Below the pieces are notes generated by a model that saw only the letters and a list, made by a program, of their open reading frames with translations, made no database searches and was not told the DNA's origin. Below are positions 23,389 to 34,125 of a DNA stretch of 64,000 bases, in pieces (within the stretch, counting starts at the first letter, position 1; each line of letters starts with the position of its first letter). The translations under genes and the position numbers were made by a program. This DNA comes from Corbicula japonica (taxonomy: Eukaryota; Mollusca; Bivalvia; Venerida; Cyrenidae). The stretch spans positions 682,001 to 746,000 of the forward strand of contig JAZAYU010000013.1 in NCBI GenBank assembly GCA_038501625.1, given 5' to 3'.

Positions 23389-24332
23389 ACTGCAACTCTG
23401 TTATATCGCGATCCGTTATATCGCGATATCCAATATATCGCGCTTGGTCCATGGATCCCAATTTTTTGTACATTTACAACGTATAAGTTTGTTCATTTTT
23501 CATGGGTGGTAAAAAAGATCAAATGATTAAATCAACGTTGGCGACAAATTCACGAAACGCACGCTTTTTCCGTGTCGTATTACGTCATTATTGGCGACGG
23601 CTGTTTATTACATTTTGTATGCAGGGATTTCAGGCGATGTACACGTTCAATAGCAAGATACAATTTAACATCAAACGTATGAAAACGTAATGAAAATAGA
23701 TGAAAGTTTTTTTTACAATTTTGTTGCTTCTGATTTGACACGAAACCCCCTTTGTGACGAACAATAGGTGCGAAAAACACCAAGCTGATACGGTACTAGC
23801 AGAATTTCGTTAACGAGACAAACCGCAAATTAGCAACAATTAATGCAAGTTGCTAACCATAATACACACGAGCAGGAAACGTCAAAACAGTTTGTTGTTT
23901 TGACATTACCTGCTCATCGACATATCAAGCTGGTAAACGACGGACGACGACGAACTAACACCGCCGACCATGACCGACCAACAGATCGTCGATCAGTTGA
24001 AAGTACCGGAAACAATAATACCACCGTTGGAAATTGATGACGGCGACCTGCGATTTGAACATCAATTAATTTCTTTTTATTAAAAATAAATCTTAATATA
24101 TAAAGAAAGTTGTTTTAAAACATTTGTCCAAGACGGAACGTACTCCCTGATGTACCTGTAGATTTCATGACGTGTTAATTCCGCAACACCGAAATATACA
24201 TGCATCTGACAGCAAAAAAAATGAATTCTCCTTGTTTTAGCGCGATTATTTACTTATATCGCGCTCCGTTTATATCGCGGTTGGCGGGCTTGGACCCCGA
24301 GGTCCGCGATATAATGGAGTTGCAGTGTAGTA
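23389..24332. mobile_element. Tigger/pogo-like transposon, internally deleted
   Basis: Left end TA-CACTGCAACTCTGTTATAT and right end ATAATGGAGTTGCAGTG-TA are inverted repeats flanked by TA, followed inward by CGCGATATATCG-type repeats. The ends resemble Tigger-class Tc1-mariner/pogo elements. At about 940 bp it is far too short for a full transposase; a coding remnant lies at 23937-24083. Confidence 0.7.
23937..24083 (+). pseudogene. Possible transposase C-terminal remnant in the Tigger-like element
   Basis: An open frame, entered just after a TAA at 23934, reads an acidic patch (TDDDELTPP) then MTDQQIVDQLKVP and ends EHQLISFY at TAA 24081. An acidic linker followed by a T-D-x-x-I-V helix resembles the C-terminus of Tigger/jerky DDE transposases, so it may be the tail left after internal deletion. 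No catalytic part is present. The resemblance is weak and from memory only. Confidence 0.35.
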
Positions 24333-24642
24333 AGTTTTATTAACAAAATTACATTGGTCGTAAAACTCGGTAAAAAGTGACCTTAGACAGCTAATGCCGG
24401 AAAAGATCTCTCATTTGTACACTAGTTGTCAAGTTGCTATTTTCGGATGTTATCAATGTTAAGATATTGTGCAATTCAGCACTTTTCACATCCTATTCCC
24501 AATATTTAAGAACACTTACCAGTTGAAAACTTAACAAACACATCTATCCTAACAAAGGACGGACCTTCCGCCGACAAATATCTAAAAACAGAAAGCAAAA
24601 CAATCGCTTTCTAGGTGACATGTTTTGATTTTGTCTTTAAAC
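24333..24642. other. No recognisable feature
   Basis: Mixed-composition spacer between the Tigger-like element and the duplicated block. It shares GTAAAACTCGGTAAAAAGTG and CTTAGACAGCTAA with the region near 40015-40050, so it is probably the flank of the same old repeat family. Confidence 0.3.
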
Positions 24643-25189
24643 AAAGCTGATTTCCCAGGAATTAGGTTACAACATCAGTTAAATAAATATATAAAGATGT
24701 TTTTCAACTGTTAGTTCACTTCAAATCTCAGGTGAGAAAAAATAAGGATAAAAAAGTTTCCCATTCAAGGGAGACAACTAGTACAATTTTTTATACAATT
24801 TGAATTGATCAGTAAGTAAACATAAAATGCAAAGGATAACTTAATCAGCCAAATAATTAAAAATAGTTGAATTGACCATAATCACCTTATCTACAGCCCA
24901 AAAGTTGTTTATAAAAAAAGAAATTTAACTCTGAAATATTTCATAACAGAGAATGAAGAAGAATGAACATGAATGTTGTTTTAACCCTTTCCTCCATAGA
25001 TACAACTTAATTGCGAAGGAGAACAGTTTAGATCCAGATCAAACTGTTCACTTTTTGATTTGTTAGGTTATTTCTGACCAAAATGCAACCAGTGCAGATC
25101 CTGATCAGACAGCATGGGTGTGCCAGCTGATCTGGATCTACACTGGTCGCACATGCATAAAACGGCGTATATATGGAGTAAAGGGTTAA
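24643..25189. repeat. Segmental duplication, copy 1 (uninterrupted)
   Basis: The block from ACAAAGCTGATTTCCCAGG to AAAGGGTTAA is repeated from 25190 onward. It includes TTCAACTGTTAGTTCACTTC, TTCAAGGGAGACAACTAGTA and a piggyBac-like MITE at its right end. Copy 2 is split by two insertions and ends near 29343. Confidence 0.75.
24981..25189. mobile_element. piggyBac-like MITE copy 3
   Basis: TTAACCCTTTCCTCCATAGA at the left, GGAGTAAAGGGTTAA at the right. Both TTAA sites are intact. The same insertion is present in duplicate copy 2 (29162-29343). Confidence 0.8.
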
Positions 25190-25243
25190 ACAAAGTTGAT
25201 TTCCCAGGAATTAGGTTACAACATCAGTTAAATAAATATAAAA

Positions 25244-26521
25244 TCAAAGCACTGAAAGTACTGATGGGTGGCGTTTTAGTGATTGTCATGTAACATCATC
25301 TATAGATTGTTTGGAGTTTCCTATTGGATGAGTATGAAGGAACTTTCGGATGGCAGAGCAAAAGTTTGCATGCCCGGCTTCTGCTTTATCAAGTTTTTTT
25401 ACCACGGATTTTCGGGCGGATGCTTATATCCAAGACTGAAGTCATTTTGTGCCAGGAAAAATATATAATAAGTCAACCTTTGATTTGAATTGACAATAAA
25501 GAAGTGAACACACATGGACAATTAAAAATACTTTAAAAAATGAAATATGCATATCAGGAATGACCACATCCAGCATACACAGCCTCCCCACACAGCCAAA
25601 AAGTAGAGAGGAAAAGAGAAACTATGATATAGTTGCTATTTGCACTATGATTTGAAACAATATTTATTTATTATTAGGAAATAAAAGATATGCAAAAATA
25701 AAAATAATATGACTATAAAACAATTAAAAAAAATAAGTCAGAGCACTGCATCATGTCTAATTAAATTGAAACGCTTTAAACGCTTTGGAGTTTCGTCTAA
25801 AGTTGCACTTCAAAGCCTTCTTTTTTGTTAGAATGTCATGCTAATTACCGACTAGCTTTTTGGAAACTAAAACTTGTTTGAAAATGTACCGTGTGCAAAA
25901 AAGTTGCATCGTGGTTAATGGATGATTTTTTTTTGTTCTTTTCGAATAATATGACTATAAAGCAATTTTATAAAAATTAGGCAGAGCACTGCATCAAATC
26001 TAATAAATTTTAAACGCTTTAAAAATTCGCCTGAAGTTTACACTTTAAAGCCGTATTTCATTAATATCCATGCTTATTGTTTAATCAAATATCCCTCAAA
26101 ATTCTGCATGAATGAAATGCCACACCAAGTTTGAGATAAGCTATCATCACCCCATTATTATTCTTGCAATTATCAATGGTAAATGTCCGAATATCCCTTG
26201 AATAAGTTATATTTATTATTGTTCCTATCTTGGCTTATCAGTACTAATTACAAGCAAAGACCTCTGTTGAAAGCTGATCAGTGTATTGCTATTTGTAAAC
26301 ACATACACTGCTGCGAGATCACCTGTTTACCTAATAACAATCGCGCAGCGCCGTCTACCGTCTCATAAACTCAGTGAACTCTCTGGAGGTAAAATGATCG
26401 AATTTCACTTTTGGTAACCGCGTTCGACTATATAAGTAGATAGAGACCCAGGTACCATTTTGATCATGTGACCAAAATTCACATGTGAAACACTGGGCGG
26501 CGTTTTTAAATGCCACCCAAA
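25244..26521. mobile_element. Inserted element with GGGTGGCGTTT-type ends
   Basis: Sits exactly where duplicate copy 2 is broken. Left end ACTGATGGGTGGCGTTTTAG, right end TTTTTAAATGCCACCC; these are roughly inverted. Inside, two direct copies of about 120 bases lie near 25715 and 25950 (CAGAGCACTGCATCA; ACGCTTT). The left 50 bases resemble 40343-40395. No transposase was recognised. Confidence 0.55.
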
Positions 26522-28217
26522 AATGTATTTCAACTGTTAGTTCACTTCAAATCTCAGGTGAGAAAAAAACAAGAGCTGTCACTGGAATTGACATATGCCC
26601 CCGAAATGCAGCTTGAAATCAAATAGGTATACATATGTAATAAATAAACATATGTAATGAAAAATATGCTTGTGGAAGACGAAGCATACTGCATGCATAT
26701 AATGTGAAAGATGAAAGGATCATAATTATGTTTCAAGTCTGTAGTAAATATATAGTTAAATAAAGTTAAATATTAATATGAACAAGAGGTCCATGATGGC
26801 CCTTTATCACTCACCTGAGTGCAACGTCTCGATATGGTGAACATTTACATCAAGTTATTTTAAAATCCAATAAGAAACAACAAATCTACAGCTTGGAAAA
26901 GAAAATGCTATTTTTCGTAACAGTGACCTTGACCTTTGACCTACAGGCATGGGTATTGTAAGCAACACATCCCTTTGTCATGGTGAATATTTTTGTAAAG
27001 TTATTTTGAAATCACTTCATTCATTAGGAATTAACAGCCAAGACAAGAAAATGTTATTTTTAGTAACAGTGACCTTGACCTTGGACCAACAGGCATGGGT
27101 ATTGTACGCGAAAGTACACCTTGTCATGGTAAACATTTGAGCCAAGTTATTTTAAAATCCAATGAGAAATAACAAATTTACAGCATGGACAAGATTTTTC
27201 TATTTATAGTAACAGTGACCTAGTTTTTGAACCCAGGTGACCCATATTCAAACTCAACCAATTAATAACTGGGACATATGTCCTGACCAAGTTTCTTTAC
27301 AATCTGAGAGTAAAATTGTGACCACTATAGTGTAAACAAGAAAATTCTATTTTTAGTAACAGTGATCTAGTTTTTGGACCCAGATGACCCATATTCGAAC
27401 TTGTCTGACAAATCATTAGGACAAACATCCTGACGAAGTTTCATGACAATCGGAGCAAAAATGTGACCTCTAGAGTGTTAACAAGAAAATTCTATTTTAA
27501 GTAACAGTGACCTAGTTTTGGGACCCAGATGACCCATATTCAAACTCGTCCGAGAAATCATTGGGACAAACATCCTGACCAAGTGTCATGACAATCAGAA
27601 CAAAAATGTGACCGCTAGAGTGTTAACAAGAAAATTCTATTTATAGTAACAGTTACCTAGTTTTTGGACCCAGGTGACCCATATTCAAACTCGGCCTAGA
27701 AATAAATGGGACAAATATCCTGACCAAGTTTCATGATAATTGGAGCAAAAATGTGACTGCTAGAGTGTTAACAAAAAAATTCTATTTATAGTAACAGTGA
27801 CCTAGTTTTTGGGATCAGGTGACCCATATTCATACTCGGCCTAGAAATAAATGGGACAAATATCCTGACCAAGTTTCATGATAATTCGAGCAAAAATGTG
27901 ACCGCTAGAGTTTTAACAAGAAAATTCTATTTATAGTAACAGTGACCTAGTTTTTGGACCAGGATGAACCTTATTCGAACTCGTCCGAGAATTCATTGGG
28001 ACAAACATCCAGACCAAGTTTCATGACAATCGGAGCAAAAATGTGACCGCTAGAGTGTTAACAAGAAAATTCTATTTTTAGTAACAGTGACCTAGTTTTT
28101 GGACCCTGATGACCCATATTAAAACTCGTCCAAGAAATCATTGGGACAAACATCCTGACCAAATTTCATGACAATCGGACAAAAAAATGTTACCTCTATT
28201 GCATTAACAAAATTTAC

Positions 28218-28218
28218 C

Positions 28219-28259
<41 letters not shown>

Positions 28260-28260
28260 G
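28218..28260 (+). repeat. Interstitial telomere-like (TTAGGG)n block 1
   Basis: Seven TTAGGG-type repeats, one with an extra T, followed by GTAAAAAGGCCCATAACTC. TTAGGG is the usual telomeric repeat of molluscs and vertebrates. Here it is inside a transposon array, not at a chromosome end. Confidence 0.85.
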
Positions 28261-28385
28261 TAAAAAGGCCCATAACTCAGCCAAAAATAATCCGATCAGA
28301 AATTCCTTTGGATATGCATAACAAGTCTTGGTGACAAACACTCCTGTGAAGTTTCAATGAAATCCCTCAAGCGATTTCAGTTTAC

Positions 28386-28386
28386 G

Positions 28387-28425
<39 letters not shown>

Positions 28426-28441
28426 TAGGAATAGGGTTAGG
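28386..28441 (+). repeat. Interstitial telomere-like (TTAGGG)n block 2
   Basis: A second TTAGGG tract at the same position of the next roughly 176-bp unit, again followed by GTAAAAAGGTCCATAACTC. The next unit downstream has ordinary element sequence instead. Confidence 0.85.
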
Positions 28442-28752
28442 TAAAAAGGTCCATAACTCGGCCAAAAATAATCCGATCAGAAATTCCTTCGGATATGCAC
28501 ATCTATGCTTGGTGACAAACACTCCTGTGAAGTTTCAATGAAATCCCTCAAGCGGTTTGGGAGAAGAAGCGAGGACAAGATTTTGCTTCAAAGGGCCATA
28601 ACTCAGCCAAAAATAATCGGAGCAGAAATTCCTGACGATATGCACAACTAGGCTTGGTGACAAACATTCCTGTGAAGTTTCAAAGAAATCCCTCAAGCGG
28701 TTTCAGAGGAGAAGCGAGGACAAGATTATTTTGGACGGACGGACGGACGGAC

Positions 28753-28913
28753 GTCCGTTCTTACGAACGTCATTTATGTGGCTACTCTATTGTCCTCTCT
28801 ATTGTTCTTTTAGCCACATAAAAGAAAAAAAAGCCACGTAACAGAACGGAATGAATAGAATTTACCGTTACCATTGTTCTCATAGCCACATAAATGGCGT
28901 GGCGTAAGCACGG
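28753..28913. mobile_element. Nested foldback insert 1 in a GGACGGACG linker
   Basis: Arms GTCCGTTCTTACG...CATTTATGTGGCTA and TAGCCACATAAATG...CGTAAGCACGGAC pair over about 32 bases. Inside are two more copies of the arm word (TAGCCACATAAA; AGCCACGTAA) and the shared core ACGGAATGAAT. GGACGGACGG lies on both sides. Confidence 0.75.
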
Positions 28914-29161
28914 ACGGACGGAAGGACGGACGGTCCGATTACTATATGCCTCCCTTCGGGGGCATAAAAATAAGGATGAAAATTTTTCCATTCAAGGGAG
29001 ACAACTAGTACAATTTTTTTTATATAATTTGAATTGGTCCGTAAGTAAACATTAAGTGCCAATTTAATCAGCCAAATCATTAATAACTTGTTAAATTAAT
29101 GAAATTTAACTCTGCAATATTTCATAACAAAGAATAAAGAAGAATGAACTTGAATGTTGTT

Positions 29162-29343
29162 TTAACCCTTTCCTCCATAGATCCAACTTAAGTTTAGATC
29201 CAGATCAAACTGTTCACATTTTGATTTGTAAGGTTATCTCTGACCAAAATGCGACTAGTGCAGATTCTGAAAAGATGGCACAAATCTGGATCTACACTTG
29301 TCGCACATGCGTAAAAATGCGTATATATAAAGGAAAGGGTTAT
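29162..29343. mobile_element. piggyBac-like MITE copy 4
   Basis: TTAACCCTTTCCTCCATAGA at the left; the right end AGGAAAGGGTTAT has the last TTAA altered. It is the duplicate of the 24981 insertion. Confidence 0.75.
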
Positions 29344-29403
29344 GAAAATAATGTAAGACAGTCTTGCAAGCAACCATCAATTTATTGTATCCTGAAGGGG
29401 TAG

Positions 29404-29611
29404 CTTAAACCTTTACATCATGGGGTATGACTGTTATCCACGGGTTTAAAGTGTAGATACTGCACTTCTTTGCTGTCTGATCAGGATCTATGCTGTCTAC
29501 TTTTTGATTCATTAGGTTATTTCTGACCAAGAAGCAAATAGTTTAGATCCTGATTAGATGGTATGGATGTGGATCTAGTTCTACACTGATTGCACATGTG
29601 ATAAAAACAGT
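29404..29611. mobile_element. Degenerate piggyBac-like MITE
   Basis: Retains GTCTGATCAGGATCTATGCT, TTGATTCATTAGGTTATTTC and ATTGCACATGTGATAAAAAC in MITE order, but neither terminus is intact. Confidence 0.5.
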
Positions 29612-29853
29612 ATAACCCTTTCCTAGATATATACGCATTTTTACACTTGTCCGACCAGTGTAGATCCAGATCAGCAGGCACATCTGTGCCATCTGATCAG
29701 GATCTGCACTGGTCGCATTTTGGTGAGAAATAACCTAATGAATCAAAAAGCGAACTGTTTAGATCCTGATCAGATGGCTTGGATATGCCGGCTGATCTGG
29801 ATCTAAACTGTTCACCCTAGCAATAAAGGGGTATCTATACAGGAAAGGGTTAA
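29612..29853. mobile_element. piggyBac-like MITE copy 5
   Basis: TATAACCCTTTCCTAGATAT at the left and ACAGGAAAGGGTTAA at the right, with the full internal palindromic blocks. It is in the opposite internal orientation to the 24981 copy. Confidence 0.75.
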
Positions 29854-29943
29854 ACTGAGTAAAGGGTTAAGCCGTTGCTGCACAAAATCCAAGTTGGTGA
29901 CCCCCTTTCTTTTATTTTCTTATTTGATAATGAATGTACTTTC

Positions 29944-31747
29944 AAACTAGAATGTTGTGTTCCGCAGAACACATGTGTCGCCTGCATGGAAAAAGTTGAA
30001 ATATGGGCCTACGTTTAATCATATATAATAAAAATATTTTATTCAAGTTGATTTCAATACTACACCACAGAACACATGTGTCATCTAAATTGCATTTAAA
30101 AGGGGAATGACTATAATAATGTTGAAACCCGAGATATCATCTTCAAAAATTGGTTTGTGCACGCAGATGAGTTATTCAAAGTATTAAGTGATTTGAACAA
30201 GCACTTTCCATTTTACAGGCAACACTAAGTTTCATGTTAAATTTGCATTTGAAAGGGACATAACTCATAAAATATTCAAACAGGAGTTTTTGTAGTTGTA
30301 AATGGCAGTCTGTTCATGTTGATGATACAATCCAAGTATTCAATGAATAGGGCAAGTACTTTCAAATTATACGCAACATTAAGTTTCATGTGAAATTTGC
30401 ATTTGAAAAAAAAAGTCAAACAGGAGTTATGATTCTTGTTGTAACCGATGTTGTTGTTGTTCACGAAGATGATATATTCAAAGAGTGAATAGGACATGTA
30501 CTTTAAAAGTTATAGGCAACATTAAGTTTCATGTTAAAGTTGTATATTAAAGGGACACAACTAATAAAATAGTCCAGCAGGAGTAATCATTCTTGTTCTT
30601 CATAATGACGCTGTTCATGAAGATGATTTATTTCGAATATCAAGTGAATAGGACAATTACTTTCAAAGTAAAAGGCAATATTAAGTTTCATGTTAAAGTT
30701 GCATTTGAAAGGGGCATAACTTAAAATATAATCAAACAGGAGTTATGATTCTTTTTGTTACCAATGTTGTTGATCATGCTGATAATGTATTCCAAGTATG
30801 ATGTGACAGGACAAGTACTTTCAAAGTTATAGGCAACATTAATTTTCATGTTAAAGTTGCATTTGAAAGGGGAATAACTCCAAAATATTGAAACTGGAGT
30901 TATCATTCTTGTCGTCACAGATGGCATTGTTGATGCTGATGATATATTCCAAGTATGAAGTGAATAGGACAAGTACTTTCAAAGTTATAGGCAACATTAA
31001 GTTTCAGGTTAAAGTTGCATTTGAAAGGGGCATAACTCAAAAAATATTGAAACTGGAGTTATCATTCTTGTTGTCACAGATGGCATTGTTCATGCTGATG
31101 ATATATTCCAAGTATGAAGTGAATAGGACAAGTACTTTCAAAGTTATAGGCAACATTAAGTTTCAGGTAAAAGTTGCATTTAAATGGGGCATAACTAAAA
31201 AAATTTTGAAACCGGAGTTATCATTCTTGTCATCACAGATGGCATTGTTTGTGCTGATGATATATTCCAAGTACAAAGTGAATAGGACAAGTACTTTCAA
31301 AGTGATAGGTAACATTAAGTTTCAGGTTAAAGTTGCATTTAAAAGGGGCATAACTAAAAAAATATTGAAACTGGAGATTTCATTCTTGTCATCACAGATG
31401 GCATTGTTCCTGCTGATGATATATTCCAAGTATGAAGTGAATAGGACAAGTACTTTCAAAGTTATAGGCAACATTAAGTTTCAGGTTAAAGTTGCATTTG
31501 AAAGGGGCATAACTCAAAAAATATTGAAACTAGAGTTATCATTCTTGTCGTCACAGATGGCATTGTTCATGCTGATGATATATTCCAAGTATGAAGTGAA
31601 TAGGACAAGTACTTTCAAAGTTATAGGCAACATTAAGTTTCAGGTTAAAGTTGGGGGACTACCGGACGACGGCACTGACGACGACGAAGACGACGCCGCC
31701 GGACAATAGGATCCCTATGTGTCTACCTGCTATCACAGGCGACACAA
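29944..31747 (+). mobile_element. HINE-like element, family A copy 2
   Basis: AACTAGAATG, palindrome TGTGTTCCGCAGAACACA, word TGTGTCGCCTGC, then about ten 159-bp units that grow more uniform toward the 3' end, an acidic-coding linker (GACGACGACGAAGACGACG), and the 3' hairpin ending CACAGGCGACACA. A 273-codon open frame at 30888-31709 is created by the 159-bp period and repeats the same 53 residues; it is not a gene. Confidence 0.75.
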
Positions 31748-31844
31748 AAATTCAATGTTAAACTAACCTTTATTGTAAATTTTTCCAACAAAAGTTGTTT
31801 TTATGTCATGGTCACCTGTAAGTATAGTCTACTATCAATTCAGG

Positions 31845-31988
31845 GCTTACAATTATAAAACTGAGATTGGAAACCAGTCTCAAATCTCAAGCATCTGATT
31901 GGCTGAAATGGTGCTTGTCACTCTTTCTGCCAATCGGGTGCTTGAGATCTGAGACTGGTTTCTTATCTCAGTTTTATATTCTTCAGCC
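31845..31988. mobile_element. Foldback MITE copy 5
   Basis: AATTATAAAACTGAGATTGG and CTCAAATCTCAAGCATCTGA pair with TGCTTGAGATCTGAGACTGG and ATCTCAGTTTTATATT. Confidence 0.8.
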
Positions 31989-32402
31989 CAGACCTACTTA
32001 ACAACCAGTTTACCTGCTGCACTTGGACGAACTTGTTAAAAAAAGTTATACTTGATTTATAACATAAAATATATATATATCGAAGTTGTTGTACCAGCAG
32101 GAAGCTTTCCTTGTTAGCAACCATTGAAAATCGATTTGAATAACTCATGCTTATTCCTAATAAATTTAATGACTGATCAATCTTTAATTAACATAAATGA
32201 AATCCCCTCATTTATCTGTTGGTCATAGTTCTATTCCAACTTGAACAGAACTGATCATTTATCATTATCTGGGTCATTATACATAAACTGTTTTAAAACC
32301 TGAATGATTTTTAAAACAGGTCAATAAACCATAATGAATTCACCAACTATGGATTAGTCATCAGAACTTTTCAACATAATATGATATTCAATTTGGTTTC
32401 TT
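31989..32402. other. No recognisable feature
   Basis: AT-rich spacer with short random open frames only; no repeat found elsewhere in the window. Confidence 0.3.
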
Positions 32403-32760
32403 TACAACTTCTAAAGAAATTGAAATATGCCCCCAAAATGTAGCTTTTAACTTTTAATTGATATTCATATATAATTGAATAAGCCTGTAGAAAAAGTTAT
32501 TTTTCATCAAAGGGAAGTTAAAGTAAAATATTACAATTTTTTAAGGTAAATTTTAATGAAAATAAAAATTATAGGTTATATCACATAATGGGGAGATAAT
32601 TTACGAAAAAGGATTGCTAAAGTTACCAAATATGATGTGGAAGATGATAATGATCATTGTTTGACATCTGTAGTAAATCCTTCAAGGATTAAACAAGTTA
32701 TATTAAAATATTTAATTTTTCTAAAATGAAAACTATTGGTTTAAAGGAAACATTTATGGA
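32403..32760 (+). repeat. Family F-like 5' fragment
   Basis: AATATGCCCCCAAAATGTAG resembles the family F word and following text (ATATGCCCCCGAAATGCAG), and GTAGTAAATCC near 32670 resembles 26750. No internal array or 3' end is present before family G starts at 32761. Confidence 0.4.
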
Positions 32761-33335
32761 AACTAGATGTTTTTTGTGAAAAACGCATGTCTCCCCTCTG
32801 TGCCATCCCCCCCCCCACCCCGCCTCCCCCCCTGCGCCCAGACCCCTGTGACCTTGACCTTTGACCTACTGATCCAATAATCAATAGGGTTCTTCTACTC
32901 AATAAGGGCTATTACCCTATTTAGTTTGAATGCTCTGGGTCAAGCGGTACTCCAGTAATTGACCGGATACGGTTTTTACTCTTCGGGGCCCCTGTGACCT
33001 TGACCTTTGACCTACTGACCCCAAAATCAATAGGAGTCCTCTACTCAATAAGGACATCCATCGTATGAAGTTTGAATGGTCTGGGTAAAATAGAACTCCT
33101 ATTATTGAGTGGAAACGGTTTTCACTCTTCAGGCCCCTGTGACCTTGACCTTTGACCTACTGACCCCAAAATCAATAGGGTTCTTCTACTCAATAAGGGC
33201 TATTACCCTATTTAGTTTGAATGCTCTGGGTCAAGCGGTACTCCAGTAATTGACCGGATACGGCTTTTACTCTTCGACCTACTGACCCCAAAATCAATAG
33301 GGTTCTTCTAATCAAAAAGGGCTATCACTAGTGAT

Positions 33336-34125
33336 GTTCCGATTGTCGCCGATAATCGAGTAATTGTCGCTGAAATTTCAAAGTCGGCGACATCGATTCT
33401 GACTACAGAGAATCGATTCTAGTCGCTTATTCGGTTAATAAGTAAAACCCACTTTGAATACAATTGACCGATGTTTCCGACACGGCGACAGTCAAGTGTA
33501 TATCTTTTCGCGCTTAAATCGTCTTTGTGTCACTTCTTATAAATATAACTGCTTTTAAACATGGAGAACACATGGCCTGTCCGTGATCGAAATAATAATC
33601 AAATTTCCAAATGCCCTGGTAATACAACATTAGAGGCTTGACGATATTTTGGTTTTTATATGAAACCAGAGTGTCAGGGTTTGGCGCCAGTTAAGGAAAA
33701 CCTCGACACATCTAGAGCTACCTGTAGAATATGCTTCAAGACTTATTACAGCAACAAAGGTACCCCACCCACATTTTAGAATTGTGAATAATTTTCGGAT
33801 TTTATTTTTGACGAGCTTAAAAATAATAATATTCATTTCATCGAAATTGAAAAAAAATTGTTGAAGGCTCTTATTATCTGAAAAGAAACAGAACAGGTCA
33901 ATGCAGTACAAAAAGCATTTGTGTCATTAATCTTGTAAACAAAAATAATAAAAGTAGTCCTATAATAATATGAAAGTATTAAGACAGGTATGCTTTTGGT
34001 ACAAAATGTACACTACAGTACATTGAAGACGTCTGATTCCGATTCTCTCCGATTAATCGGATCGGACAGGTATCAGAATCGGACCGATTAATCGATTCCA
34101 CTTCAGCCGTCCGATTCTCATCACT
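33336..34125. mobile_element. hAT-superfamily transposon, non-autonomous
   Basis: Ends TAGTGATG and CATCACTA are inverted repeats, flanked on both sides by the identical 8-mer GCTATCAC, an exact 8-bp target-site duplication as made by hAT transposases. Subterminal CCGATTAATCGG-type palindromes are also present. It carries a BED-finger coding remnant (33561-33772). Confidence 0.88.
33561..33772 (+). pseudogene. hAT transposase N-terminal fragment with BED zinc finger
   Basis: From ATG 33561 one frame reads 26 codons to a TGA (33639-33641). It then continues in frame with RYFGFYMKPECQGLAPVK and ATCRICFKTYYSNKG, the aromatic start and CxxC half of a BED-type zinc finger. The His pair and all catalytic parts are missing. 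BED fingers sit at the N-terminus of many hAT transposases, and the 8-bp target duplication around the element agrees. It is a dead remnant. Confidence 0.75.

Larger units (their letters stand above)
26568..28967 (+). mobile_element. HINE-like element, family F, composite, with telomere-like blocks
   Basis: Starts AACAAGAG with palindrome TGTCACTGGAATTGACA and word TATGCCCCCGAA (26594-26605). It ends with a hairpin, GCCTCCC-tt-CGGGGGC, and word complement TTCGGGGGCATA (28955-28966). A second family start, AACAAGAGGTCC with its own palindrome and CACTCACCTGAG word, lies inside at 26783, so two elements are fused. Units of about 145 bp (GTAACAGTGACCTAGTTTTT) fill 26850-28200. Units beginning with TTAGGG tracts follow, then a GGACGGACG linker carrying a foldback insert. 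Confidence 0.7.
25190..29343. repeat. Segmental duplication, copy 2, split by two insertions
   Basis: Pieces of copy 1 appear in order at 25190-25243, 26522-26567, 28968-29060 and 29090-29343. The gaps are a 1.28 kb inserted element and a 2.4 kb HINE-like element. The order and orientation are unchanged, so the duplication predates both insertions. Confidence 0.7.

Noticed and set aside
28218..28441. A chromosome end or telomere fusion
   Set aside because: The TTAGGG tracts are short, twice repeated in register with transposon units, and flanked by the same element on both sides.
32805..32840. C-rich tract as a regulatory i-motif
   Set aside because: It is the 5' end text of the family G element, with uneven C runs; not distinct from transposon sequence.
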